Origin: G963704535 sp963704535 | GTDB taxonomy: Bacteria; Chloroflexota; Chloroflexia; Chloroflexales; Roseiflexaceae | Direction of reading: 5' to 3' | DNA length: 64,000 bases | Assembly: GCA_963704535.1 (NCBI GenBank) | Contig: OY969916.1 | Location: 5,952,001-6,016,000 of the forward strand | Part shown: one piece after another, positions 41,779-49,650 of the stretch | Numbering within the stretch: position 1 is the stretch's first letter | Layout: each line of letters starts with the position of its first letter | Position numbers and translations under genes: made by a program | Notes under the pieces: model-generated | The model's database searches: none | Seen by the model: only the letters and a program-made list of their open reading frames with translations | What the model was told of the DNA's origin: nothing

Positions 41779-42777
41779 ATGAGTCCTGTGATCGGCGTCG
41801 TCATCGTCTCCTATAATACCTGCGAGCTGCTGCGCGCCTGCCTTGAGTCGCTGCGCGCCAGCACGCTGATGTTGCGCGTCGTCGTCGTCGAGAACGCCTC
41901 GCACGACCAAAGCGCCGCCATGGTGCGCGCCGGCTTCCCCGAGGTCGAGCTGATCGCGCTGGAGCACAATGTCGGCTTCGCGGCCGGGAACAACATCGGG
42001 CTCCGTCACTTAGAGAGCAGCGATCAGAGATCAGAGATTGGAGATGTGGCCGCCTCTGTTCAATCTCCAATCTCCAATCTCCAATCCCCCGTGGTTGACT
42101 ACGTCCTACTGCTCAACCCCGACACCGTCGTCCACGCCGGGGCGCTGGAGGCGCTAGCCGGGTTTCTGGAGGCCCACCCGCGCGTCGGCATGGTCGGGCC
42201 GCGGCTGCTCAACCCCGACGGCTCGCTCCAGCCAGCGGCGTTCCGCTTTCCCACGCTAGCGATGACCCTACTCGACCTGTTCCCGCCCGGCGAGGTGCTG
42301 CCGGGCCGACTCTACGGCTCCTGGTGGCACGGCCGCTACCCGCACGAGCGCGGCGACGCGCCCTTCGCAATCGACCATCCGCTCGGCGCCTGTATGCTGG
42401 CCCGGCGCGCGGCGGTCGAGCAGGTCGGCCCGCTCGACGAGAGCTTCTTCATGTATGCCGAGGAGGTCGACTGGTGCTACCGCATTAGGTGCGGCGGCTG
42501 GGCGATCTGGCAGGTGCCGCAGGCCCACGTGACCCACGTCGGCGGCGCGGCGACCAGCCAGTTCCGCTCGCGGATGCTGGTGGCGCTGTACCGCAGCCGG
42601 CTGCGCTTCTTCCGCAAGCACTACGGCCCACGCTTCGTTCGCCGGCATACCTGGATCGTTCGGGCCGGGATGCTGCGCGCCGCGCTGCTGGCCTGGCGCG
42701 ACCACGCCCGCGGCCGGCTCAAGACCGACGAACTCCGGGCGCGGCTGTGGGCCTACGGCAACATCAGCAAGCTATAA
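41779..42777 (+). CDS. Family 2 glycosyltransferase (WbbL-like) with repeat insert
   Basis: 332 residues. GT-A fold: VIGVVIVSYNTCELLRACLESL, VVVVENASHD, NVGFAAGNNIGLRHL, then DYVLLLNPDTVVHAGAL with the DxD-type motif, and the acceptor side DHPLGACMLARRAAVEQVGPLDESFFMYAEEVDWCYRIRCGGWAIWQVPQAHVTHVGG. Rhamnosyl or related transferase for cell-surface glycans. Between GLRHL and VDYVLLLNPDT stand about 27 residues from the AATCTCC repeat (SSDQRSEIGD...SPISNLQSP), in frame. Confidence 0.85.
   Translation: MSPVIGVVIVSYNTCELLRACLESLRASTLMLRVVVVENASHDQSAAMVRAGFPEVELIALEHNVGFAAGNNIGLRHLESSDQRSEIGDVAASVQSPISNLQSPVVDYVLLLNPDTVVHAGALEALAGFLEAHPRVGMVGPRLLNPDGSLQPAAFRFPTLAMTLLDLFPPGEVLPGRLYGSWWHGRYPHERGDAPFAIDHPLGACMLARRAAVEQVGPLDESFFMYAEEVDWCYRIRCGGWAIWQVPQAHVTHVGGAATSQFRSRMLVALYRSRLRFFRKHYGPRFVRRHTWIVRAGMLRAALLAWRDHARGRLKTDELRARLWAYGNISKL
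42014..42092. repeat. Inverted tandem 7-mer repeat inside glycosyltransferase 1
   Basis: GATCAGAGATTGGAGAT faces CAATCTCCAATCTCCAATCTCC. Encodes IGD... and SPISNLQSP in frame, just before the DYVLLLNPDT motif. Confidence 0.9.
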
Positions 42778-42780
42778 AGG

Positions 42781-42873
42781 AATTGAAAATTGAAAATTGA
42801 AAATTGAGAATGGACGACTGACAACGGACATTTACGCAACACGCAACACGCAACACGCAACACGCAACACGCT
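42781..42873. repeat. Tandem GAAAATT, GGACAAC-like and CAACACG 7-mers
   Basis: Four GAAAATT units (42784-42808), a short TGACAACGGACA piece and five CAACACG units (42836-42871) make up the whole start region of the next glycosyltransferase gene. Confidence 0.85.
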
Positions 42874-43657
42874 GAGTATCGCAATCATCGCCAGGGACGA
42901 GGAGCGCCATATCGGCGCCGCGCTTGCCAGCGTCGCCGGCTTGGCGGCCGAGGTCGTCGTGCTGCTCGACGATCGCACCCGCGACCGCAGCGCCCAGGTC
43001 TGCCAGGATCACGGGGCGCGGGTCGTGGTCGAGCCGTGGCGTGGCTTTTCAGCCCAGCGCAACCGGGCACTGGACCTGTGCTCGGGCGACTGGGTGCTCT
43101 TCCTGGACGCCGACGAGCGCGTGACCGACGAACTGCGCGAGGAGATATTGAAGATTGGAGCTTGGAGATTGGAAGGCCATCTCCAATCTCCAAGCTCTCA
43201 TCTCCAATCCCCGGTTGCCGGCTACTGGATTCCCCGCTACAACAAGTTCTTTGGCCGGGCGCTGCGCGGTGGCGGCTGGTACCCCGACCACCAGCTCCGG
43301 CTGCTGCGGCGCGACCGCGCCCGCTACGACGAGGCCCGGCTGGTCCACGAGTACCCCCAACTCGACGGCCCGACCGGCTACTTCCAGGGCCACCTGCTGC
43401 ACCTGAATATCGAGCGGCTCGACGAGCTGTGGCGCAAGCAGACCAGCTACGCGCTCCAGGAAGCCCAGACACTCTACCTGGATGGGCGGCGCGCGCGCTG
43501 GCGCAACTTCATCGGCGCGCCGCTACGCGAGTTCCGGCGCCGCTACATTGGCCTCGGCGGCTACCGCGACGGCGCGCTGGGCCTGTTCCTATGCGCCGCG
43601 CTGGCCTATTTCGAGCTAGTGAAGTATATGCATCTGAAGCGACTGGAACGCCGATGA
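42797..43657 (+). CDS. Family 2 glycosyltransferase (WaaE/KdtX-like)
   Basis: Up to 286 residues. The conserved part starts at LSIAIIARDEERHIGAALASVAGLAAEVVVLLDDRTRDRSAQVC and has FLDADERVTDELREEIL, YWIPRYNKFFGRALRGGGWYPDHQLRLLRRDRARYDE and LLHLNIERLDELWRKQTSYALQEAQ, typical of WaaE-like lipopolysaccharide/cell-wall glucosyltransferases, with a C-terminal membrane-near helix. The first about 25 residues are encoded entirely by tandem repeats and the start codon is uncertain (TTG 42797 or none better). A second insert lies at about residues 118-136 (43149-43211). Confidence 0.8.
   Translation: MKIENGRLTTDIYATRNTQHATRNTLSIAIIARDEERHIGAALASVAGLAAEVVVLLDDRTRDRSAQVCQDHGARVVVEPWRGFSAQRNRALDLCSGDWVLFLDADERVTDELREEILKIGAWRLEGHLQSPSSHLQSPVAGYWIPRYNKFFGRALRGGGWYPDHQLRLLRRDRARYDEARLVHEYPQLDGPTGYFQGHLLHLNIERLDELWRKQTSYALQEAQTLYLDGRRARWRNFIGAPLREFRRRYIGLGGYRDGALGLFLCAALAYFELVKYMHLKRLERR
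43149..43211. repeat. Inverted tandem 7-mer repeat inside glycosyltransferase 2
   Basis: GAAGATTGGAGCTTGGAGATTGG faces CCATCTCCAATCTCCAAGCTC. In frame it encodes KIGAWRLEGHLQSPSSHLQSP. Confidence 0.9.
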
Positions 43658-43971
43658 TCGCCTTCAACGACCATCGCGAGTTCGCGGCCGGCGCGCCCGG
43701 CGGCTGGTCGGAAGGGGACAGTTGATGGCGCGCCTGGCGATCGTGATTGTCTCCTGGAACGTGCGCGACCTGCTGCGCCGCAGCATCCAGACCGTCCACG
43801 CCTCGCTGGCCGGCTCCGGCATCGACTACGCCATCGTCGTCGTCGATAACGCCTCCGGCGATGGCACGCCGGCCATGCTGCGCGCCGAGCATCCCGACGT
43901 GTGGCTCCTGGAGGCCGGGCGCAACCTGGGCTTCGCCGGCGGGAACAACCTCGCACTCCGCCATTTAGCGA

Positions 43972-44046
43972 TCAGAGATTGGAGATTGGAGATTGAACAG
44001 GAGCGGCAACGACTTCAATCTCCAACCTCCAATCTCCAATCTCCTG
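43972..44046. repeat. Inverted tandem 7-mer repeat at the same site in glycosyltransferase 3
   Basis: GATCAGAGATTGGAGATTGGAGATTGA faces CAATCTCCAACCTCCAATCTCCAATCTCC. Inserted in frame between LRHL and VDYVLLLNPDT, as in glycosyltransferase 1. Confidence 0.9.
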
Positions 44047-44437
44047 CCGTTGATTATGTCTTGCTGCTCAACCCCGACACCGAGGTGGTCGGCGCTGCCA
44101 TTCCGCGGCTGGTCGGCTACCTGGAAACCCACCCGCAGGTCGCGGTGGTCGGCCCACGGCTGCTCTACCCTGACGGCAGCGTGCAATCCTCGCGGCGCCG
44201 CTTCCCCACGCCAGGGACCTTCTTCTGGGAAAGCACGCCGCTGGAGCCGCGCTGGCCCGCCAATCCCTGGGCGCGCCGCTACCGCCTCGCCGACGCCCCC
44301 GACGACACCGAGCAGGAGGTGGACTGGCTGATGGGCGCGGCGCTGCTGGTGCGCCGCGCGGCGATCGAGCGGGCCGGGCTGCTCGACTCCGGCTTCGCCA
44401 TGTACTCCGAGGAGCTGGAGTGGCAGCGGCAGAATCA

Positions 44438-44508
44438 AGGGATTAGAGATTGGAAATTGGAGATTGGAAAGCTCCGGTGAATCTCCAATCTCCAATCTCC
44501 AATCCCCC
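44438..44508. repeat. Inverted tandem 7-mer repeat that breaks glycosyltransferase 3
   Basis: GGGATTAGAGATTGGAAATTGGAGATTGG faces AATCTCCAATCTCCAATCTCC. It shifts the frame and brings in a TGA at 44478. Confidence 0.88.
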
Positions 44509-44885
44509 AAAATTGTATACCTGCCCGACGCCGTGATCATCCACCACGAGGGCAAGAGCAGCGAGCAGGCCCCGGCGCAACGCTACCTCAACTTTCAGCG
44601 CAGCCGGATTCGCGATGCTCGTATGGTCTACGGCGCGTCGTTCGCGGCGACCCTGCGGCTATTCCTGCTGGCCGCCTACGCGGCCGAGCTAGCGGTCGAG
44701 GCGGCCAAATGGCTGCTGGGTCACAAGCGCGCGCTGCGGGCGCAGCGGGTCGCGGTCTACTGGCAGGTGCTGCGAGGGCTCAGATTTACGCGTGGGAATG
44801 GGCAGGGATAAGCCCACTGCGGTATAATTGCGCCAAACGACCGTTGAGCGCCGATAATGCGAATCCATGGTGCAAGGAGAGCGCG

Positions 44886-45518
44886 ATGACGACAACACTC
44901 GTAGGGCACAGCCGGGTCGAGATCGCCGAGCGAATGACTGCCGACGAGTTCTGGCAGGAAGCTCCAGAGGATTGCAAGGCCGAGCTGATAGATGGAGTGA
45001 TGATTATGCCGCCTCCGCCGCTGGATAGTCACGAAAAGCTGTTCGGTTTTCTCTTTCGGCTGCTGGGCAGCTACGTCGAAGAGCGCGATCTGGGCGAGGT
45101 GCGCGGCTCGCGTACTGGCGTCGAGCTAGGGCCGGAGGAGGTCTACGAGCCGGATATTCTGTTTGTCGCGCGCGACCGGCTTGAGATCATCCAGCGCAAG
45201 GGCCTGGTCGGCGCCCCCGACCTGGTGATCGAAATCCTTTCGGCCGGCACAGCCCCGTACGACCGTGGCGACAAGCGGCGGGTCTACGAGCGCGGGGGTG
45301 TGCGCGAGCTGTGGCTAATTGACCCCTACGGACCGGCGGGCACCGAGTTCTACCGGCTGGAGGAGCGGCGCTACGTGCCAGTCATGCCCGACGAGCGCGG
45401 GACGCTCCGCTCGATCGCGGTGCCGGGCTTCCTGATCGACGTGAGTTGGCTCTGGCCGGCCGAGCGCTTCATCCCCGTGCGCCAGGCGCTGACTTACATC
45501 GATGAGCATACTTCATAG
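44886..45518 (+). CDS. Uma2-family (PD-(D/E)XK-like) protein
   Basis: 210 residues from ATG 44886 (AAGGAG 6 nt upstream; TATAAT at 44823-44828 may be the -10 box). Uma2/DUF820 family: RMTADEFWQEAPEDCKAELIDGVMIMPPPPLDSHEKLFGFL, the fold core EVYEPDILFVARDR and APDLVIEILSAGTAPYDRGDKRRVYERGGVRELWLIDP. The residues E-D-E-K expected of the restriction-endonuclease-like site are all there. Such genes are multiplied in Chloroflexi and cyanobacteria; role unknown. Confidence 0.88.
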   Translation: MTTTLVGHSRVEIAERMTADEFWQEAPEDCKAELIDGVMIMPPPPLDSHEKLFGFLFRLLGSYVEERDLGEVRGSRTGVELGPEEVYEPDILFVARDRLEIIQRKGLVGAPDLVIEILSAGTAPYDRGDKRRVYERGGVRELWLIDPYGPAGTEFYRLEERRYVPVMPDERGTLRSIAVPGFLIDVSWLWPAERFIPVRQALTYIDEHTS

Positions 45519-45529
45519 CCAGCCTTCTT

Positions 45530-45562
45530 TCCTCTTCGCGGCCTTCGCGATCTTCGCGGAAA
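45530..45562. repeat. Tandem CTTCGCGNN 9-mers
   Basis: CTCTTCGCGGCCTTCGCGATCTTCGCGGAAA: three units of 9 nt between convergent genes. Confidence 0.65.
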
Positions 45563-45572
45563 CGGACCACCA

Positions 45573-46466
45573 TCACCCCTTCCGCAGCCGTGGGTCCAGC
45601 AGGTCGCGCAGCCCGTCGCCCAGCAGGTTGAACCCGCCTACGACCAGCAGGATCGCCAGCGCCGGGAAAGTCGCCAGCCACCACTGCGTCGCGATATAGT
45701 TCCGCCCCTCGCTGATCATCACGCCCCACTCCGGCGTGGGCGGCTGCGCCCCGAAGCCGATGAACGAGAGCCCGGCCACCGACGTGATCGCCCCGCCCAT
45801 ATCGAAGCTGGCCTGGACCAGCAGCGGCGCCAGCGTGTTCGGCAGCAGGTGCCACAGGAGGATCCGCCGCTCGGGGATGCCCAGCGCCCGCGCCGCGACC
45901 ACAAAATCGCGCTGCTTGAGGGCCAGGACCTGCCCACGGATCAGGCGCGCGTAGACCGGCCAGGAAACGGCGCTGATCGCGATCAAGGCGTTCTGGAGGC
46001 TGGGGCCGAGCGCGCCGGCGATCGCCATCGCCAGGATCAGCGCTGGGAAGGCGAAGAAGATATCGGTGACGCGCATCAGCGCCTCGTCGGCCCAGCCGCC
46101 AGCGTACCCAGCGATCAGCCCCAGCAGCGTCCCAATGCTGCCGGCGATCAGCACGACCGCCGCCCCGACGCCCAGCGAGATCCGCGCGCCGTAGAGCATC
46201 CGGCTGAAGATCTCGCGCCCGAGCTTGTCGGTGCCCATCAGGCTCGTTGGCGCGGGCGGCCGCAGCCCGGCCACGACATTCTGTTTCAGCGGGTCGGTCG
46301 GGCTGATCAGCGGCGCCAGCAGCGCCGCCGCCGCGAAGATCAGCAGGATGACCACTCCAGCCAGGATGGCCGGCTGGCGCAGGGCATGCATAAGCTGGCG
46401 CCGGCGCGACATGGCCGCCGAGCGAGCTTCGGGCGCGATGGTCAGTTGGTTGTCAATAGTTTTCAC
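45573..46466 (-). CDS. Dipeptide/oligopeptide ABC permease (DppC type)
   Basis: 297 residues. N-terminal cytoplasmic tail, then six membrane segments with the BPD_transp_1 loop ALGIPERRILLWHLLPNTLAPLLV (EAA-type motif contacting the ATPase) and the OppC-N segment LLAPLISPTDPLKQNVVAGLRPPAPTSLMGTDKLGREIFSRMLYGARISLGVG. Third gene of the operon after the binding protein and DppB-type permease. ATPase genes are not in the window. Confidence 0.9.
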   Translation of the reverse strand: MKTIDNQLTIAPEARSAAMSRRRQLMHALRQPAILAGVVILLIFAAAALLAPLISPTDPLKQNVVAGLRPPAPTSLMGTDKLGREIFSRMLYGARISLGVGAAVVLIAGSIGTLLGLIAGYAGGWADEALMRVTDIFFAFPALILAMAIAGALGPSLQNALIAISAVSWPVYARLIRGQVLALKQRDFVVAARALGIPERRILLWHLLPNTLAPLLVQASFDMGGAITSVAGLSFIGFGAQPPTPEWGVMISEGRNYIATQWWLATFPALAILLVVGGFNLLGDGLRDLLDPRLRKG

Positions 46467-46475
46467 AAAAAGAAT

Positions 46476-46524
46476 CTGAAAGGGGAGGGCAAGGGGAGGG
46501 CGGCCCTTCCCTTAAACCCCACCC
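46476..46524. repeat. G-rich palindromic element between permease genes
   Basis: CTGAAAGGGGAGGGCAAGGGGAGGGC-GGCCCTTCCCTTAAACCCCACCC. Shares its right end with the first bases of the window. Confidence 0.7.
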
Positions 46525-46530
46525 AACTAT

Positions 46531-47538
46531 TCAGCGGATGTTGATGCGCGGGTCGAGCGCATGGTAGCCAATATCGACGAGCAAGTTCACAACCGGGTAT
46601 ACGACCGCCGCGACCAGCGTCACGCCCATCACAGCCGGGAAGTCGAGGCTGGTGGCCGAGGCAGTGGCGTAGCGGCCCAGACCCGGCCAGCCGAAGATTG
46701 TCTCGGTCAGCACCGCGCCGGAAAGCAGGCTGCCGAATGTAATGCCGATCGTCGTCAGCACCGGGATCATGGCGTTCTTGAGCGCGTGGCGCACCAGCAC
46801 CGTCTGGTCGCGCAGCCCTTTGGCCTGGGCGGTGCGGATGTAATCCTGGGTCAACACCTCCAGCATCGCCGAGCGGGTCATCCGCAGCAGCACCGCAGTC
46901 GAGAAGTAGCCCAGCGTGAAGGCCGGCAGCACCAGGTGCGTCAGGCTATTGCGGAACACCTGGAGATTGCCAGCCAGCAGGCTATCGACCGTGTACATCC
47001 CGGTGACGCGCGGCGGGGGCGTCAGCACCGCGTCGAGCCGGCCAGGCCCCGGCAACCAGCGCAGCCGGCTGTAGAACAGCGCCAGCATCAGCAGACCCAG
47101 GAAGAAGATCGGCAGCGAACCGCCGACCAGCGCGAACACGCGCGCCACGCCGTCGAGCAGGCTGTTGCGGCGCACCGCCGAAAGCACCCCCAGCGTGATG
47201 CCGAGCACCAGCGTGACACCCATCGCCGTCAGCGAAAGCTCGATCGTCGCCGGCAGGTAGTCGCGCAGGTCGTCGGCGACCGGGCGGCGGGTGCGGATCG
47301 AGATGCCCAAGTCGCCGCGCAGCAGCCGGCCCATGTAGGTCAGGTATTGCTCGACCGCCGGTCGATCGAGTCCCTGCTCGCGGCGGTAGGCCTCGATCTG
47401 CTCCTCGCGCGCGTTCGAGCCGAGCGCGGCGGCGGCCGGATCGATCGGCACAAGCTGCCCCAGCGCGAATGTGATCACCGAGACGCCCGCGAGCACGAAC
47501 AGCAGCCCAGCCAGGCGGCGGAGGAAGAAGCGTATCAT
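46531..47538 (-). CDS. Dipeptide/oligopeptide ABC permease (DppB type)
   Basis: 335 residues. First membrane segment FFLRRLAGLLFVLAGVSVITFALGQLVPIDPA, DRPAVEQYLTYMGRLLRGDLGISIRTRRPVADDL, and the ATPase-contact loop RTAQAKGLRDQTVLVRHALKNAMIPVLTTIGI with GAVLTETIFGWPGLGRYA. Standard length. Pairs with the DppC-type permease downstream. Confidence 0.92.
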   Translation of the reverse strand: MIRFFLRRLAGLLFVLAGVSVITFALGQLVPIDPAAAALGSNAREEQIEAYRREQGLDRPAVEQYLTYMGRLLRGDLGISIRTRRPVADDLRDYLPATIELSLTAMGVTLVLGITLGVLSAVRRNSLLDGVARVFALVGGSLPIFFLGLLMLALFYSRLRWLPGPGRLDAVLTPPPRVTGMYTVDSLLAGNLQVFRNSLTHLVLPAFTLGYFSTAVLLRMTRSAMLEVLTQDYIRTAQAKGLRDQTVLVRHALKNAMIPVLTTIGITFGSLLSGAVLTETIFGWPGLGRYATASATSLDFPAVMGVTLVAAVVYPVVNLLVDIGYHALDPRINIR

Positions 47539-47542
47539 AAAA

Positions 47543-47611
47543 CCTGGAGATTGGAGATTGGAGATTAGAGATTGGGGCGCGAGGCAATCTTCAATCTCTA
47601 ATCTCTCAAAT
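47543..47611. repeat. Inverted tandem 7-mer repeat (AATCTCC family)
   Basis: GGAGATTGGAGATTGGAGATTAGAGATT faces CAATCTTCAATCTCTAATCTC, in the gap between binding-protein stop and permease start. Confidence 0.88.
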
Positions 47612-47612
47612 C

Positions 47613-49345
47613 CTAGCTTTTGCTGATCTGCCAGAACCAGATCTGCGGCGTGCTGGCCGGGTCGGATTGGAAGCCCTGGATGTTCTTGCGAACGGCGAAG
47701 GTCGCGGTAGGCTGGTACAGCACCACATACGGCCCCTCGTGCAGCACCCGCTCGACCACCTGCTTATAGAGTTCGGCGCGCTTGGCACTGTCCTGCTCAA
47801 GTGCAGCCTGCTTGCCGAGCTCGGCGACCTCGGGCGCATCCCAGGCGTTGCGCCAGGCGATCGACTTGGCTCCGTAGTCGGTGAACGGGTTCACGTTGCC
47901 ATCCGGGTCGGGGAAGTCCGGACCCCAGTTGATGAACACGAGCTGGCCCTTCTGCGCCCGGTAGATGTTCAGCAGTTCGGACGTCTGAACCTGCTTGATG
48001 TTGAGCTTCAGCCCGATCTGCTCGACGTCGCTCTGGACCTTGGCCGCCAGGGTGGCCCACTCGATACCAGCCGGCGCCGGGCCGGTCGGAACCAGGAATT
48101 CGATCTCGGTGCCCTCCTGTACGCCGGCCTTGGCCAGCAGCTCCTTGGCCTTGGCGATATCCTGCTTGAACGGATTCTGCCCGGTGTGGCCGAACAGCCC
48201 TTCCGGAATGATCTCCTGCACGACCTTGCCATTGCCGCTGAGCAGCGTATTGATCTCGTCGTAGTTGATCGCGTAGCGGATCGCCTCGCGAACGTCGACG
48301 TTGTCGAGCGGCGGCGACGTGGCGTTCATGCCAATGTAGACCAGCAACGTCGAGTTGGCCTTGACGATCTGCACGTCGGGGTTGCTCTCCAACACCGCGA
48401 GCTGCTCGGCGCCAATATCCTCCACGACGTCGGCCTCGCCGGTCTCGACCGCGGACTGGAGGTTCGCCAGCTCAGTCACATTACGCAGAATCACCCGCTT
48501 GATCGCCGGCGCCTGGCCCCAGTAGTTCGGGTTGGCATCCAGCACGTTCTGGGTGTTGCGCTCCCAACGCGTGAGCATATACGGCCCGCTGCCGGCCGAG
48601 TTGTCGTTGAGCCAGGTGGAGCCGAAGTCGCTGCCGGCGTTCTGCTCCACGACGGCCTTCTCGACTACCGCGGCGACGGTGAAGCTCAGGATCGAGAGGA
48701 ACACCTGCGGGCTGACACTCTTTGGCAGCTTAACTTCGAGTGTCTGCGCGTCGACGGCTTTGGCGCTGTCCTTGGTGAGCTGGGCGACGCCGCTGAGCAG
48801 GAACGCCGGCGACTTGTTCAAATCGAGCACGCGCCCCCAGGAGTAGACCACGTCCTCGGCGGTGACCGGGCTGCCGCTGGCGAACTTAGCTTTCTCGTCC
48901 AGCGTGAAGGTCAGCGTCCAGGTATCGCCGTCGTCTTTGATGTCCCACTCCTTCGCCAGCTGCGGCTTGATCGCGCCGCCCCCGCCCGGAGGGGATCGTC
49001 ACCAGCGTCTGATAAACGCTGCCGACGACCTGGATGCCGCCGAACTCGTAGACGACGGCTGGGTCCATAGAGAATCTGGTCGGTGAAATCGCCCGCGTGG
49101 ATCAGGGTCTCCTGGAGGCTGACCTCCGCGTCTGCGGCGGGGGCCGTGGTGGCCTGCTCGGCCGGGGCGGCGGTCGCGCCCGTGGCCGGGGCGGCGGTGG
49201 GCTGTTCGGCTGGCGCGGCGGTTGCGCCGGCGCCCGCCGCGGTGGGCTGCGCCGCTGGCGTGGCCGCGCCGCCACAGGCGGCCAGCAGCACCCCAAGCAG
49301 GGCCAGCAGGGCCGCGAGGCGGATGGGCAGTGTCGGTCGGGGCAT
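47613..49345 (-). pseudogene. Peptide-binding lipoprotein gene with two frame shifts
   Basis: ATG 49345 has AAGGAG 7 nt upstream. Frame one: signal IRLAALLALLGVLLAAC (lipobox LLAAC), an Ala/Pro/Thr linker with PAEQPTAAPATGATA repeats, then ETLIHAGDFTDQIL. Near 49070 the frame moves to MDPAVVYEFGGIQVVGSVYQTLVTIPSG; near 48985, in a run of G (GGGCGGGGG), it moves again to IKPQLAKEWDIKDDG... and stays open to 47613 (VVYSWGRVLDLNKSPAFLLSGVAQLTKDSAKAV...). Joined, a full-length family 5 solute-binding protein (DppA/OppA-like) is obtained. The intact flanking permeases make sequencing error a good explanation. Confidence 0.8.
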
Positions 49346-49650
49346 CGGTTAACTCCTTCATGTGAGTCGGAGCATCTGCGCCAGTGCGCCTGCTACGGAT
49401 GGCGAGCAGGGAAAAGCGGGTGTGGGGCGTCGAGGCATAATGAGCCGCTATCAAAGGCGCCGTCGGCACGGGTATTATAGGGCTGTAGGGTCGGCTGTCA
49501 AGCCAGAGCAAATGTCAGGAGAATGTGATGAGCAGGAACCGAAACGGAACCGCTTTCTACCAGGCAGCATGTGACCTGGTAGCGAAACGCTCGTTTGTGT
49601 CTTCAATGTCCTCGTGGTGATGAACCGGGGCACATCTGGGGTGACTTGGA
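49346..49650. other. Intergenic region upstream of binding protein
   Basis: 305 bp. Holds a strong minus-strand promoter (49474-49501) and a 5' untranslated stretch of about 120 nt. Nothing else seen. Confidence 0.5.
49474..49501 (-). promoter_or_regulatory. Consensus sigma70 promoter of the peptide transporter
   Basis: Read on the minus strand: TTGACA (49501-49496), 16-bp spacer, TATAAT (49479-49474). Both boxes match the consensus fully. Confidence 0.8.

Larger units (their letters stand above)
43725..44811 (+). pseudogene. Family 2 glycosyltransferase split by a repeat
   Basis: Starts at ATG 43725. Frame one (to the stop at 44478-44480) encodes ARLAIVIVSWNVRDLLRRSI, VVVVDNASGDG, NLGFAGGNNLALRHL, a first in-frame AATCTCC insert, DYVLLLNPDTEVVGAAIPRL and the acceptor part up to MYSEELEW. 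There a second insert (44438-44508) shifts the frame; the rest (IVYLPDAVIIHHEGKSSEQAPAQRYLNFQRSRIRDARMVYG... and a C-terminal amphipathic/membrane helix) continues in a different frame to 44811. So the gene looks like a recently broken paralogue of 41779-42777. A short peptide from the second part may still be made from ATG 44464. Confidence 0.8.
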
